NCBI GenBank assembly: GCA_946478755.1
Contig: CAMLDJ010000026.1
Coordinates: 1-35,416 of the forward strand
Reading direction: 5' to 3'
Source of the DNA: an uncultured Pedobacter sp.
Lineage (GTDB): Bacteria; Bacteroidota; Bacteroidia; Sphingobacteriales; Sphingobacteriaceae
Length of the DNA: 35,416 nucleotides
In this document: in pieces, positions 14,798 through 23,593 of the stretch
Layout: the number at the start of each line of letters is the position of its first letter
How positions within the stretch are numbered: position 1 is the stretch's first letter
The notes under the pieces: model-generated
Told to the model about the DNA's origin: nothing
The model's database searches: none
The model's input: only the letters and a program-made list of their open reading frames with translations
Program-made: the position numbers and the translations under genes

Positions 14798-15574
14798 TTA
14801 TTGTTTCTTTTGAAGTTCGATCATTTTGACAGCCATTCGTTTCCCCATTTCATTTGCAGAGGGTCCATCAAAATGTGTTCGATCTCCTTTGTTAACAAGG
14901 CCTTCCGAAGAAGCAACTGCTGTAGCTTTTACAGTGTTGGGTAGCTTGACAAGTTCCTGATTGATGTATTGATAATTTTCTCTGTACCTGCCAAGTTCGC
15001 CCACAACAACAGGAAGGTTAGGGTTTCCGGTAAGGTTTCTTATTCTTTCAATCAGCTCAGCCAATTGAGTCAAGTATATTTTTGATTTTTCTAAATTACT
15101 ATTTGCCTCTCCCTGATGCCAAATCACCCCTTTGATTACGCCCGATTTCATAGCCTCTTTTATGCGGATAATGGCATCATCATAGGGATGTGTATTCGTT
15201 GCCTTGTCGTAACCTCCTGGCACCCAACTCTCAATTGCTGTTCCCCCTACGGCGCAAGGAATTAATCCAATCTTATTTGTAGAATTCGCTTCAGCCATTT
15301 GAATTCCAAACATCATCCCCGGTCCTACACCGGCCACTTTAGGCTTGTCAAAATGAAGGGGATTCTTAGCAATTACCCATAGATTTTGTTGATTGAGCAT
15401 ATAAAGATTATGATGCCCCTGCGCCTTAAACTCGTCAGTGATGACTCCTCTGCCAGCCATATTGGATTGACCAATTAAGATGTACAGGTCAAAATCGGGA
15501 TCCGGTTTTTCCTGGGCTGAGGTAAAAAGACACGAAAAAATTAAGGATAAAATCAAACAGGATCTTGTAAGCAT
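14798..15574 (-). CDS. Secreted SASA/CE6-type carbohydrate esterase (258 aa)
   Basis: SGNH-type acetylesterase of the sialate O-acetylesterase/CE6 family (SASA domain), removing acetyl groups from sugars. The signal peptide covers about residues 1-20 (end FTSAQ). Block I is GQSNMAGRG with nucleophile Ser37. The GGTAIESW segment and WHQGEANS supply the Gly- and His-containing blocks, and KGDRTHFDG supplies Asp231 and His234. Length is usual for the family. Secretion and family suit polysaccharide processing. It is about 8 kb from the alginate locus and not in one operon with it. The 269 bases downstream (14529-14797) carry nothing I recognise. Confidence 0.85.
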   Translation of the reverse strand: MLTRSCLILSLIFSCLFTSAQEKPDPDFDLYILIGQSNMAGRGVITDEFKAQGHHNLYMLNQQNLWVIAKNPLHFDKPKVAGVGPGMMFGIQMAEANSTNKIGLIPCAVGGTAIESWVPGGYDKATNTHPYDDAIIRIKEAMKSGVIKGVIWHQGEANSNLEKSKIYLTQLAELIERIRNLTGNPNLPVVVGELGRYRENYQYINQELVKLPNTVKATAVASSEGLVNKGDRTHFDGPSANEMGKRMAVKMIELQKKQ

Positions 15575-15694
15575 GTACAGTAATAATTAAATTTCTGATC
15601 AATAATCGACCAAATATATAATTAAAATCCCTTGTTCAAAGTATACCTATGAGTTGGAAATAAGTGTTGTTCTTGCAAAATTTTTCACCTAGTC

Positions 15695-16147
15695 ATGCTG
15701 GATCTGGGCAATCCTGCACTAGCCATGAAGATCGCACAAAAAGGCTTGGAGATATTTGAAAAAGAGACCAGTAATTCTTAGTACACTTTCGAACATTTCC
15801 TTTCTGAAAGCAGCCGCGGAGCAGGTTGGCATCAATTCTCAGGACTTTCCACCCCAGTGCTGAGCTGGTTCAATGCGGGTTATCAACAAGGAACCGTAAC
15901 TGCAGGCTTTGAGATCTGGCAATACCGGGGCCGCTTTAACCAGGATTATTCAGCGCACGAGAGGGATTTAAGCTTTGACAAATCGACAACTCCGCATCCC
16001 CGTAGTTTGAACATATGTCTTAATCCTGAAAATAGCTATAAAGCCTCATTTTCAGGAAAGCCCTTGAAAATACTGCAACCGCATGCAGGATTGATCTGCA
16101 TCACATTGCCGGCCAGCAACCTAAGCGGAAACTGGTTGTCCGTGTGA
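15695..16147 (+). pseudogene. MGH1-like glycoside hydrolase, 3' remnant with in-frame stop
   Basis: The gap 15575-16177 contains the end of a glycosidase gene on the + strand. It reads DLGNPALAMKIAQKGLEIFE, then TSNS, an in-frame TAG at 15779-15781, then YTFEHFLSESSRGAGWHQFS, GLSTPVLSWFNAGYQQGTVT and on to a normal TGA at 16145-16147. The 'YEHF....GRGAGWHQFSGLSTPVL.WF.AYY..GTVT.GF..W' pattern is characteristic of the six-hairpin MGH1-like/amylo-glucosidase-like family. The N-terminal catalytic part is missing, so this is a broken gene. An ATG at 15857 gives a 96-codon frame, but it is only the tail of this remnant. Confidence 0.65.
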
Positions 16148-16177
16148 AATCTAATTGAGTTGAGAATTTAGGCAGAA

Positions 16178-16978
16178 CTATTTCTTCACTGCATAACCCA
16201 TATATAAAATATTCATGTCGTTGCTTTCTACCAAAAGAAATTTCTCTCCAAGTTCAGCAAAGGTCCATGTTCCTTTTGCTCTTTTTCGCAAATAGCCTAA
16301 CATTGTGGGGATGGAGACGCTCGGAGATGAACCTTTGTGTTCTTTCCAGTCTAAATTATTTTCAGCCAGTAAGGTTTTCAACTCTTTGGGCTTAATAAAC
16401 ATATCCCAGTTGTGTAGGTTTGGAGGCATAAAAGCCCAGCGTTTCCATTCCTGCCAAATCTTAATGGCTACCAATTTGCTAACAAAAGTTCGGTTTAGCG
16501 TATCATAAAAGAATAATCCATTGGGTTTTAGTACCCTCGATATTTCCGAAATTACTTTAGGTAAATCCATAACATGCTCCAGTACATCACAACACACCAC
16601 ACAATCGAAGGATTGATCGGGGTAAGGCAAATTCTCTGCAAAACCCGGATCGTATTTGATGTTTAAGCCACTTTGTTTAGCATGATTTATGGCTGTATCC
16701 CTTGAGTTTTCAGAAGGTTCTATGCCTGTTGTTTCAAAGCCTAATTTGCATATTTCTTCTGTAAGAATTCCTCCGCCTGAGCCAACTTCCAAAGCAGTTT
16801 TCCCCGCCGGGTTTATATTTAGCTTTGCAAGTATTTTGTTTAAATAGCCAACGCGACAAGGGTTAACGCTGGTTTTTAAAAGGTTCAGTACGGTGTCAGG
16901 CTTCCACCAGATATCGCCATCGGCATTGTAAAGGTCGTTGTCTATTTTTTCATAAACTTGAGTTGAGATCTTTTCCAT
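16178..16978 (-). CDS. UbiG-like class I SAM methyltransferase (266 aa)
   Basis: Rossmann-fold O-methyltransferase resembling UbiG. Motif I is ALEVGSGGGILTEEICKLG (about residues 60-78), close to UbiG 'GCGGGILSE'. Motif II acidic residue is in GIEPSENS; the post-II region has CVVCCDVLEHVMDLPKV, and the C-terminal NRTFVSKLVAIKIWQEW, then HNWDMFIKPKEL, matches the UbiG pattern 'NRT..S...AI...E...H.W..FI.P.EL'. Most Bacteroidota make menaquinone, not ubiquinone, so the substrate is probably something else, and a strict ubiG role is not claimed. Single-gene unit, ATG at 16978. Confidence 0.82.
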   Translation of the reverse strand: MEKISTQVYEKIDNDLYNADGDIWWKPDTVLNLLKTSVNPCRVGYLNKILAKLNINPAGKTALEVGSGGGILTEEICKLGFETTGIEPSENSRDTAINHAKQSGLNIKYDPGFAENLPYPDQSFDCVVCCDVLEHVMDLPKVISEISRVLKPNGLFFYDTLNRTFVSKLVAIKIWQEWKRWAFMPPNLHNWDMFIKPKELKTLLAENNLDWKEHKGSSPSVSIPTMLGYLRKRAKGTWTFAELGEKFLLVESNDMNILYMGYAVKK

Positions 16979-17322
16979 TTAATTTGGTTTATAGTTGAAT
17001 GTCTGATTTGATGATACGAGAAACAGATTGAGTGTTTAGCCAAGCCGCAAATAAGCGCTTCTTGTATATACATTGAAACTGGTTCTTTAAATCACTAAAA
17101 TGATTTAAAATACTAAAAGAGGGTTATTTGGTTTATCTAATATACGAAATAATTTAACTGTCAGCCAATTAGCTAATGGAAAATGAAAAGGCTTCGTATT
17201 GCAACGGGTGGGTGTTTAGGGACAGGTCTTATAAAAGCCGGGTATTTTAAAAAAAAATGATAAATTTATCTATATTGATTCATAGAGCGCTCGGCAACCT
17301 ATTTATATGTAATATCAATTTT

Positions 17323-18069
17323 ATGATGAAGCCACATATTTTATTGTTCCTTTTATTCACTTCTTTCGCCGGATACGCCCAGCAAACAATTAATAACTAT
17401 AAGTATGTCCTGGTGCCAGAACAATTCAGCTTCCTGAAACAGGATAACCAATATAATTTAAATGCGCTGACAAAACTACTTCTGGAAGAAAAGGGTTTTA
17501 GTGTTTATTTTGAGCATTCCGAATTACCGCAGGAAATTGCCGGCAATAAATGCAGCGCAATGCACGTTGAGGTACTGCAAAAAAAATCTATGTTTGTGAC
17601 CAATCTTACTCTGCTGTTAAAGGATTGTCAGGGTAATATTATTTTCAAAAGCAAGGAAGGTAAAAGCAGGGAAAAAGAGTTTAATGTTGCTTATAATCTT
17701 GCCCTTAGAGATGCCTTTGCCTCATTGGATGAAGTTCAGTATACTTATAAGAGGACAGAAAATGCACAAAGTAAGCAAGCGGCTGCTGCGGCTGCCATTC
17801 CCGAGAGCCAGCCAGCTGCAAAGGTTAGCCCTGTAGAAAAAGAGCAGTCTGCCGGAACATTGTATGCCCAGCCAACTGCTACTGGGTACCAGCTGATAGA
17901 TACTGCACCGAAAATCATCCTGACCCTGTTTAAAACGTCTGTCCCGGACTATTTTATTGCTGATAACGGGACAGTTCATGGAATGGTGCTGAAAAAGGAA
18001 GGAGATTGGTTCTTCGAATATTACAGGAATGGCCAGCTTGTTTCTGAGAAACTACAAATTAAATTTTAG
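17323..18069 (+). CDS. Secreted protein of unknown function (248 aa)
   Basis: Probably an exported Bacteroidota-specific protein. The upstream in-frame ATG at 17257 would add 22 residues before the signal; ATG at 17323 (MMKPHILLFLLFTSFAGYAQ) gives a clean signal peptide, so it is preferred. After cleavage comes a domain (about residues 22-135) with beta strands and helices (NYKYVLVPEQFSFLKQDNQY), an Ala/Gln/Pro-rich linker (QAAAAAAIPESQPAAK, about 150-165) and a C-terminal beta-rich domain (about 185-248) resembling a stress or folding module (DGTVHGMV...WFFEYYRNGQLVSEK). I do not assign a family. A terminator follows 63 bases downstream. Confidence 0.7.
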   Translation: MMKPHILLFLLFTSFAGYAQQTINNYKYVLVPEQFSFLKQDNQYNLNALTKLLLEEKGFSVYFEHSELPQEIAGNKCSAMHVEVLQKKSMFVTNLTLLLKDCQGNIIFKSKEGKSREKEFNVAYNLALRDAFASLDEVQYTYKRTENAQSKQAAAAAAIPESQPAAKVSPVEKEQSAGTLYAQPTATGYQLIDTAPKIILTLFKTSVPDYFIADNGTVHGMVLKKEGDWFFEYYRNGQLVSEKLQIKF

Positions 18070-18131
18070 CTGTGTGGCCTGGGTTACCAGTCGGATCAAT
18101 GATAAGGAGTTAGGAATTGCTGAATAGAGCG

Positions 18132-18164
18132 AAAAAAAAAAGCATCCTTGGCGGATGCTTTTTT
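18132..18164. terminator. Bidirectional Rho-independent terminator
   Basis: A-tract (18132-18140), stem AGCATCC (18141-18147), loop TTGGC, stem GGATGCT (18153-18159), T-tract (to 18164). The flanking A and T runs make it work for both convergent genes: the secreted unknown (+) and the cold-shock gene (-). Confidence 0.85.
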
Positions 18165-18179
18165 AAAAATACACAAAGC

Positions 18180-18371
18180 TTAGCTGAGCTTAACTTTTGT
18201 TGCATTTAATCCTTTTTTACCATTTTCAACCTCGTAGGTTACACGGTCATTTTCTCTGACCTTATCAATAAGTCCCGTTACGTGGACAAAGATCTCCGGT
18301 TCACCATTTTCTGGTACTATGAATCCAAATCCTTTTGATTCATTAAAAAATTTTACTGTTCCTTCTGGCAT
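18180..18371 (-). CDS. Cold-shock protein, CspA family (63 aa)
   Basis: Single-stranded nucleic acid-binding OB-fold protein that melts RNA secondary structure. RNP1 is KGFGFI (residues 13-18) and RNP2 is IFVHV (27-31); the starting MPEGTVKFFNESKGFGF and ending KKGLNATKV are typical. Phe residues of the RNA-stacking surface are present. The usual family length is about 65-70 residues. Its 142-base leader (18372-18513) is AT-rich, as is common for cold-shock genes, but no defined riboswitch-like structure is shown. It shares a terminator with the convergent gene. Confidence 0.94.
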   Translation of the reverse strand: MPEGTVKFFNESKGFGFIVPENGEPEIFVHVTGLIDKVRENDRVTYEVENGKKGLNATKVKLS

Positions 18372-18513
18372 TGCAATGTTAATTTAAATTAGGTGTTGGG
18401 GTTAATTTTTTTGTATAAACAATACTGCAATATAATTGTTTTTGGGCTTTGAAAACAAATTGTCCCTTAATAATTTACGTTTAATTAGATTTATGCCTTT
18501 GAGCGTGTGAACT

Positions 18514-19731
18514 TTAATTATTTTCCATCCATTGCTTTCCGGCTGTAAATCTGGAAATCATCATCGACGCCACTGTGTCTCCGGTAGCATTTAATAGGGT
18601 GGCCATCGGATCAACCAAGGTTCCGATGATCATTGCAGGTGGCAGCGCCTCAACCGGTAGACCATAAGCCGAAATAAATAACAACTCGCCAACGTATCCT
18701 CCATTCGGTATGCCGCCTTCCACAATACTCACCAATACGGTCATACCCAATGCCAGAAGGATTGCATCTGCGGTGTCGAGACTTTTTCCAAAAAGGGCAA
18801 ATACTACTGCAATTTTGACGATCGAAGAAATGCTGGAACCGTCCTTATGCAAGGTTGCACCAAGCGGAATCGTTACATTGGCAATATAATCGGGAATACC
18901 AATTTTTTTTGCTGCATCAAGATTGGATGGAATAACTGCGATACTGCTGCAGGTGCCGACAGCAGTTGCGGATGGGATGAGGTTATTTTTCCAGTACCGT
19001 CGTATGCCCCGGACGCCACCGGCAACGAATGCATATAAGCTAAAAATAGCGATGAAGTAAAAGGCGCCAAAACTGTAATATAGACCCAATGATTTTGCAT
19101 ACGTACTAAACAGCTGAGGACCAAATACACCCACCTGATAGGCAAAATAAGCGCCAAGCCCTATCGGACCAATTTTCATGATCAGGGTAAATACCCCTTT
19201 AAAAATAGCATTGCCCGAATTCAGAAATGCAGCAAATTGTGCGCCTTCTTTCCCTGTTTTAAGGGTTGCAAAACCAATGATTACGGAGAAAACAATCATG
19301 GCAAGCATGTGTTGCCTTGAAAGCAGGTCGTAAAATTCTGTAGTTGTAAAAAGACCGGTAAGCTGATCAGCAAAAGGTTTTTTGTCGACAGGCTCCGTAA
19401 AGCCCACAGTTACCAGTGACTCGTGTACCGGAAAGAGCCGAACTGCAAGCATGGTTAAAATAGCAGAGATCAATACCGTAGAAAGGAACACGATCGAGGT
19501 GATCCACATCATTTTGCTCAGCTTGTCCGAAGGTTTAATATTAGCAAGCGCTGACGATATGGCAAAGAATACCAGGGGAATTACGGCGGTAAATAACAGA
19601 TTTAAAAAGATGTCGCCAATAGGTTTTAAAACCTCAACTTTTTCGCCGAAAACGAGGCCTGCCACACTTCCGGCAGCGATGCCTGCCAGCAATAAAATGA
19701 TACTACTGTAATTTTTTAAGTAAGCTTTCAT
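18514..19731 (-). CDS. Dicarboxylate/amino acid:cation symporter (DAACS), 405 aa
   Basis: Inner-membrane symporter of the GltP/DctA (DAACS) family. Eight membrane helices plus two re-entrant hairpins are evident. Signature pieces are TCSSIAVIPSNLDAAKKIGI (a variant of the serine-rich HP1), PLGATLHKDGSSI, and the C-terminal LVDPMATLLNATGDTVAS, which aligns with the family 'D...T..N..GD'. The NATGD Asp and Asn are substrate/Na+ ligands in GltPh. The variant residues around HP1 (HKDGSSI rather than INMDGTA) make the substrate uncertain, and dicarboxylate or small amino acid are both possible. It is divergent from the hybrid histidine kinase, 183 bases apart, so co-regulation is plausible. Confidence 0.88.
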   Translation of the reverse strand: MKAYLKNYSSIILLLAGIAAGSVAGLVFGEKVEVLKPIGDIFLNLLFTAVIPLVFFAISSALANIKPSDKLSKMMWITSIVFLSTVLISAILTMLAVRLFPVHESLVTVGFTEPVDKKPFADQLTGLFTTTEFYDLLSRQHMLAMIVFSVIIGFATLKTGKEGAQFAAFLNSGNAIFKGVFTLIMKIGPIGLGAYFAYQVGVFGPQLFSTYAKSLGLYYSFGAFYFIAIFSLYAFVAGGVRGIRRYWKNNLIPSATAVGTCSSIAVIPSNLDAAKKIGIPDYIANVTIPLGATLHKDGSSISSIVKIAVVFALFGKSLDTADAILLALGMTVLVSIVEGGIPNGGYVGELLFISAYGLPVEALPPAMIIGTLVDPMATLLNATGDTVASMMISRFTAGKQWMENN

Positions 19732-19840
19732 TTTCTGTTTAAGCTGATAGGTCTTGTTAATTTCTCAAATACCAAAAGTTAATTTTCTGACATAAATGTA
19801 AATAAAGAATTACTTATTCCTGCATTTTCAGTCGTAGTAT

Positions 19841-19848
19841 TATCTTTG
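19841..19848 (+). promoter_or_regulatory. -7 box TATCTTTG before the hybrid kinase
   Basis: TATCTTTG exactly fits the Bacteroidota -7 consensus TAnnTTTG and lies 66 bases before the ATG of the histidine kinase. I did not find a matching -33 TTTG at the right distance. Confidence 0.4.
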
Positions 19849-19914
19849 GCATGTTTATTGGCTAAACGAGGTGGATGATAAATTTGATAACCTAACACCA
19901 TTGAAAAATCCTTA

Positions 19915-22047
19915 ATGAAAAAAAAGCAACGTTCTTTTCTTGTTATATTTGGGATTATCGTCGTTTTTATAACCTTCTTATTCCGCAACTCAATTATCCA
20001 GAGATCTGGGCAAAAAGTATTGGTAAGGGCGCTGAACGAGCTTGAGAATAATCGGCAGCTTTCCAAGCTTGATACGGTCACGTTAAGTTTACAGGTAGCT
20101 GAGAATAACTTCCGAATGTACACCACATTATGGAAGCCACTGTATTTCGTTAGATATAACCGGGAGATTCAATCCGTTTCCACAATTCTGGCTGGTCTTA
20201 GGGATGAAAATAGCGGGGAAATCGCTAATGATATCATCGGAGATCTGAAAAATAAAGACAAGCAGGTGTTGTTTTACAGCGCGATTAAAAAACTTACAGA
20301 TTCAATCACCAATATCAACCTCCAGCTAAATGTAGATAAGATCAATAATGATTTTCAGCAGGTAAAATCTTTTCCTGCGCCTGTATTAAAAAAAGTAGTT
20401 AAGGAAGAAATCAAAGCTACGCCTGGACTTAAAAGGAAGAAGTTACTTCAGCGGCTAAAAAGTGCCATTTTAAATCAGCCTCAGACTGTTGATACTGCTA
20501 AAATTAAAAAAACGGAAACCTTAACGTATGAGCCTGTTGATAGTATGGCAGATGCATATAATCAAAAGCAACTGGAACGTGTCATTGCATTTTACAAAAA
20601 GCTGCTGGAAGATCAGAAAAAGTACCATGCAAAACTAACAAAAAGAGAGCAGGCCATTCTGGCATTAAACGAGCAGATTTTTAACAGCATTAAGCTACTC
20701 TTTAAAGAATACAAAGACAACTTTACGTTAAGCGAAGCCTCCAGAAAAATAGCACTTAAAAATAAAGCAGAAAGTTCATTGGACCGTATTGATTGGTCTG
20801 GTAAGCTTAATTTTTTAATCAGCTTGTTAGCGTATCTAGGCATCATTTTCCTGTTGTACAAACTTTATCGGGCCTATAGCAAAGTGATCGTTGCTAATAG
20901 TATGGCTGCTGAGCAGGTCGTAAGCAAGTCCAGGTTTTTCACGAATATTAGTCACGAAATGCGAACGCCTTTAAATGCTATTATAGGCGTGTCAGAACAA
21001 CTTAAATCAACTCCATTAAATGAAGACCAACGGGCGATGTCAAAACTGCTGGACACCTCTTCCTCAATGCTTTTGTCTGCGGTTAATGAGGTGCTGGATT
21101 TTTCCCGCCTGGAAACCAGGAAACTATCTCTTGCCAAGACACCTTTCAGGTATAAGCGGATTTTAAAGGAAGTGGCCGACACAACCAAAGTGCTTGCAGA
21201 CCAGAAAAAGCTTGTGCTGGAGTTATTTCAGGATGAGGCGCCCGACTTGCTGCTTGATGGCGACCCGTATCGTTTAAAGCAGATCATTACGAACCTTACG
21301 GCAAACGCAATCAAATTTACCGACAAAGGGAAGGTTAGCATTAAAGTTAACCTAAAAATAGTGGATGACAAGAATGCATTGCTGCTGATAAAAGTGATGG
21401 ATACAGGTATAGGGATATCGCCGGAAAATATCCCGCTTATCTTCAACGAGTTTTCGCAGGTGATTGATTCAAAGCGCAAAGACTGGCAGAAAGGTTCCGG
21501 CTTAGGGCTTACGATCAGTAAAAAGCTGGTCGATCTCCATAAGGGTAAAATCAATGTCGAAAGTGCAGTCGGGAAGGGGACGACCTTTAATGTAGAACTG
21601 CCTTTCCGAATTGCAGCAGAGGAAGAAGAAAACCTGGAGGCTCAAAAAGAACATATGATTGTGAGTGATCGTTTTAAGGACATTCACATCTTAATTGTTG
21701 ACGATTCAGATATGAACCTTTTGGTGATAAAAATGATCTTTAAAAAGCACGGCATTAGCTACCATACGGCTAAAAACGGAGCTGATGCGATTGAGTTTGT
21801 TGCCGGGAACAAATGTGATATGATCCTCACAGATATTCAAATGCCTGAAATGGATGGGATTGAGCTGACAAAAAGGATCAGAGGCCTCGACAACCCTAAG
21901 AAAGCCAAACTTCCCATCATTGCTATAACTGGTCAGGTAAATCTGGAAGCCCATGATGCTTATTTGTCTGCCGGTCTAAACGACTATATCATTAAACCTT
22001 TCACCGAGATGGAGCTAATAGAGAAAATCCTTGACCATAGTGCCTAA
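19915..22047 (+). CDS. Hybrid sensor histidine kinase/response regulator (710 aa)
   Basis: Membrane sensor kinase with its own receiver. Order: TM helix 1 (about residues 7-23); extracytoplasmic helical sensor (about 30-297, long coiled-coil-like helices); TM helix 2 (299-316); HisKA dimerisation domain with phosphorylated His347 (FFTNISHEMRTPLNAIIG); HATPase domain with N box Asn460/Asn464, G1 DTGIGIS (496-502) and G2 GSGLGLTISKK (528-536); receiver domain with Asp596/Asp597, phosphoacceptor Asp640 (MILTDIQMPEMDGIE), Thr672 and Lys694. There is no DNA-binding output, so it must pass phosphate on through an Hpt protein or act on another regulator, which is not in this window. The divergent symporter suggests a transport-related signal (inference). 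Confidence 0.93.
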   Translation: MKKKQRSFLVIFGIIVVFITFLFRNSIIQRSGQKVLVRALNELENNRQLSKLDTVTLSLQVAENNFRMYTTLWKPLYFVRYNREIQSVSTILAGLRDENSGEIANDIIGDLKNKDKQVLFYSAIKKLTDSITNINLQLNVDKINNDFQQVKSFPAPVLKKVVKEEIKATPGLKRKKLLQRLKSAILNQPQTVDTAKIKKTETLTYEPVDSMADAYNQKQLERVIAFYKKLLEDQKKYHAKLTKREQAILALNEQIFNSIKLLFKEYKDNFTLSEASRKIALKNKAESSLDRIDWSGKLNFLISLLAYLGIIFLLYKLYRAYSKVIVANSMAAEQVVSKSRFFTNISHEMRTPLNAIIGVSEQLKSTPLNEDQRAMSKLLDTSSSMLLSAVNEVLDFSRLETRKLSLAKTPFRYKRILKEVADTTKVLADQKKLVLELFQDEAPDLLLDGDPYRLKQIITNLTANAIKFTDKGKVSIKVNLKIVDDKNALLLIKVMDTGIGISPENIPLIFNEFSQVIDSKRKDWQKGSGLGLTISKKLVDLHKGKINVESAVGKGTTFNVELPFRIAAEEEENLEAQKEHMIVSDRFKDIHILIVDDSDMNLLVIKMIFKKHGISYHTAKNGADAIEFVAGNKCDMILTDIQMPEMDGIELTKRIRGLDNPKKAKLPIIAITGQVNLEAHDAYLSAGLNDYIIKPFTEMELIEKILDHSA

Positions 22048-22074
22048 AAAGGCATGAGGCTCCAGAAGATGGAG

Positions 22075-22638
22075 TTAATGTGCATATTTTAACAGGACAC
22101 ATCCATCATTAAAACTTTTGGCATCAAGCAGGTTCATGCTCATTATTCTGCTATCTTCCCTGAATAACTTTCTTCCTTTGCCCAATACGGAAGGACACAG
22201 AATGAGTTGATATTCATCTATAATATCACTGTTAAAAAGAGATTGGACTAACGAAAGGCTACCCCAGATAACAATGTCTTTACCGGCCTGTTCCTTAAGT
22301 CTGGCAATTTCCTTTTCTGTATCTTTTTTTATAATTGATGCCTCCTCAAAATTTCCCCATGGTGCTTGTTCAAGCGTTTCCGAACATACATATTTGTTTA
22401 GTGCGTTCAAGCCAGGAGCAATTCGGTCTTTAGAACCTGGCCAGTAGGCTTCGAACATCCGATAGGTATTAAGCCCTAACAGCATAGTATCTATCGTTTC
22501 TATGAAATGTAATTGGTTCTGCTCCAGACTATTCCCGGCATCATTTGCTATGCCCTGAGGCATAAAATCCAGTTCATCATTTTCACCTGCGGCAAAACCG
22601 TCAACAGTAACCCATTCCTGGACAATAACTCTTCTCAT
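22075..22638 (-). CDS. RibD C-terminal/dihydrofolate reductase-like protein (187 aa)
   Basis: NAD(P)H-dependent reductase fold of the RibD C-terminal/DHFR-like family. Recognisable parts are the starting RRVIVQEWVTVDGFAAGEN (as in 'VSLDGFIAG'), TMLLGLNTYRMFEAYWPGSK (the 'GR.TYE...W' segment), and DIVIWGSLSLVQSLFNSDII with LGKGRKLF near the end ('GGA.L...L..GLIDE....P...G.G..LF'). The length is usual. Function of the stand-alone members is generally unknown; this is not a proven RibD. ATG at 22638. It converges with the kinase, 27 bases between stops. Confidence 0.85.
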   Translation of the reverse strand: MRRVIVQEWVTVDGFAAGENDELDFMPQGIANDAGNSLEQNQLHFIETIDTMLLGLNTYRMFEAYWPGSKDRIAPGLNALNKYVCSETLEQAPWGNFEEASIIKKDTEKEIARLKEQAGKDIVIWGSLSLVQSLFNSDIIDEYQLILCPSVLGKGRKLFREDSRIMSMNLLDAKSFNDGCVLLKYAH

Positions 22639-22771
22639 GTTTATATTTTTAGGTAGAACAAATTTACAATAGATATGAATGACAAGGGCTGGCAGTAAAC
22701 GTCATAATGAGGGGCAAATGCGACAGAAATCATACATTTGTCCTACCATTAGAAAGATTAGATATTATCCT

Positions 22772-23200
22772 ATGAAAAAAATATTGATCCTATTTTATAT
22801 CGCTGCTCTTTTTCTGGCAGCATGTAAAGATAATAGTTATAAGACCGGAAAATCTGGGTTGCGATACCGGATCATTAGCACCGGCAAAGGCGAGTTGGTT
22901 AAACCCGGACAGTTTTTAAAAATGCAGTTGCGTCAGGAATATGGCGATACGATACTGAATGATACAAAGCGTACGGGGGCAGCTTTCCAGCAGCTGGATA
23001 CTGCCGTCATGTCGGCAGCATCTTTTGATATTTTCAGGCGCGTACGAGCGGGGGATAGCCTCATATTCAGGTTGCCAGCGGATTCTGCTTTTGGATTGAA
23101 AAAACCTTCATTTTACAAGAAAAAGGTAAAAGAACTGGTTACCTATATAAAAATAGAGTCGCTTACAGATAGTGTAGAAGGACAGCGGGGCGGACTATAA
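22772..23200 (+). CDS. FKBP-like lipoprotein (142 aa)
   Basis: Predicted lipoprotein resembling FKBP-type peptidyl-prolyl isomerases of Bacteroidota. The ORF could begin at ATG 22679, but that adds 31 basic residues before the signal; ATG 22772 gives MKKILILFYIAALFLAACKD, a classic lipobox with Cys18, so it is preferred. The following part (KSGLRYRIISTGKGELVKPG, then GDSLIFRLPADSAFG) matches the first half of the fold, yet the usual C-terminal catalytic strand/loop set is short, so isomerase activity is doubtful. Likely attached to a membrane facing the periplasm. A + strand unknown gene follows by 69 bases. Confidence 0.7.
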   Translation: MKKILILFYIAALFLAACKDNSYKTGKSGLRYRIISTGKGELVKPGQFLKMQLRQEYGDTILNDTKRTGAAFQQLDTAVMSAASFDIFRRVRAGDSLIFRLPADSAFGLKKPSFYKKKVKELVTYIKIESLTDSVEGQRGGL

Positions 23201-23269
23201 AATTATAGCGGATCAGGCAATTTGGAATGAATCTTGCCATTACATGCCTACTAACTATCACCCTGCTGA

Positions 23270-23593
23270 ATGATTAATGTGGCTGTTTTTCCTATTATTG
23301 ACTTTGATGGGAAACCTCATGCGCCCTTGACCCGGTTAATGAGTGAAAGACTGGAACGCTTTGCGGCAGATTTACAATTGCTGCTTGAGAAAGCATTGCC
23401 CAATGTGGGGATTTGTGAGCATCTAATGGTATATCTATCGTACAACAGTAGTTATGCGGTCCGCTGGGTTATTGCAAGCGATGTTCCTCCCGAGGTGGTC
23501 AAAATTGTAACTGATGTTTGTGCGGAACTGGGTTATGTCTCCTGGAAAAATGTCGACTTGTATAAACCTGACGGTCCATCCCATCTATGTTAA
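23270..23593 (+). CDS. Hypothetical protein (107 aa)
   Basis: Not assigned. The frame is uninterrupted and protein-like (beta strand MINVAVFPIIDFDG, helix LTRLMSERLERFAADLQLLL, strands LMVYLSYNSSYAVRWVIAS, helix VVKIVTDVCAELGY). It looks like a compact alpha/beta domain of a single-subunit cytoplasmic protein. No signal or membrane helix. Its stop codon (TAA, 23591-23593) overlaps the stop of the PL7 lyase gene on the - strand: the shared TTAA gives both stops. It may follow the lipoprotein gene in a transcript; gap 69 bases. Confidence 0.55.
   Translation: MINVAVFPIIDFDGKPHAPLTRLMSERLERFAADLQLLLEKALPNVGICEHLMVYLSYNSSYAVRWVIASDVPPEVVKIVTDVCAELGYVSWKNVDLYKPDGPSHLC

Noticed and set aside
14529..14829. 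69-codon + frame from 14620
   Set aside because: It overlaps the 3' end of the esterase gene on the other strand, has no family resemblance, and its composition looks random.
16178..16978. Ubiquinone biosynthesis ubiG
   Set aside because: The motif pattern fits UbiG, but the organism is probably a menaquinone user, so the specific gene name is not claimed.
19779..20126. 115-codon - frame across the kinase promoter and N-terminus
   Set aside because: It overlaps the start of the kinase and a promoter-like box and shows no protein-like pattern.
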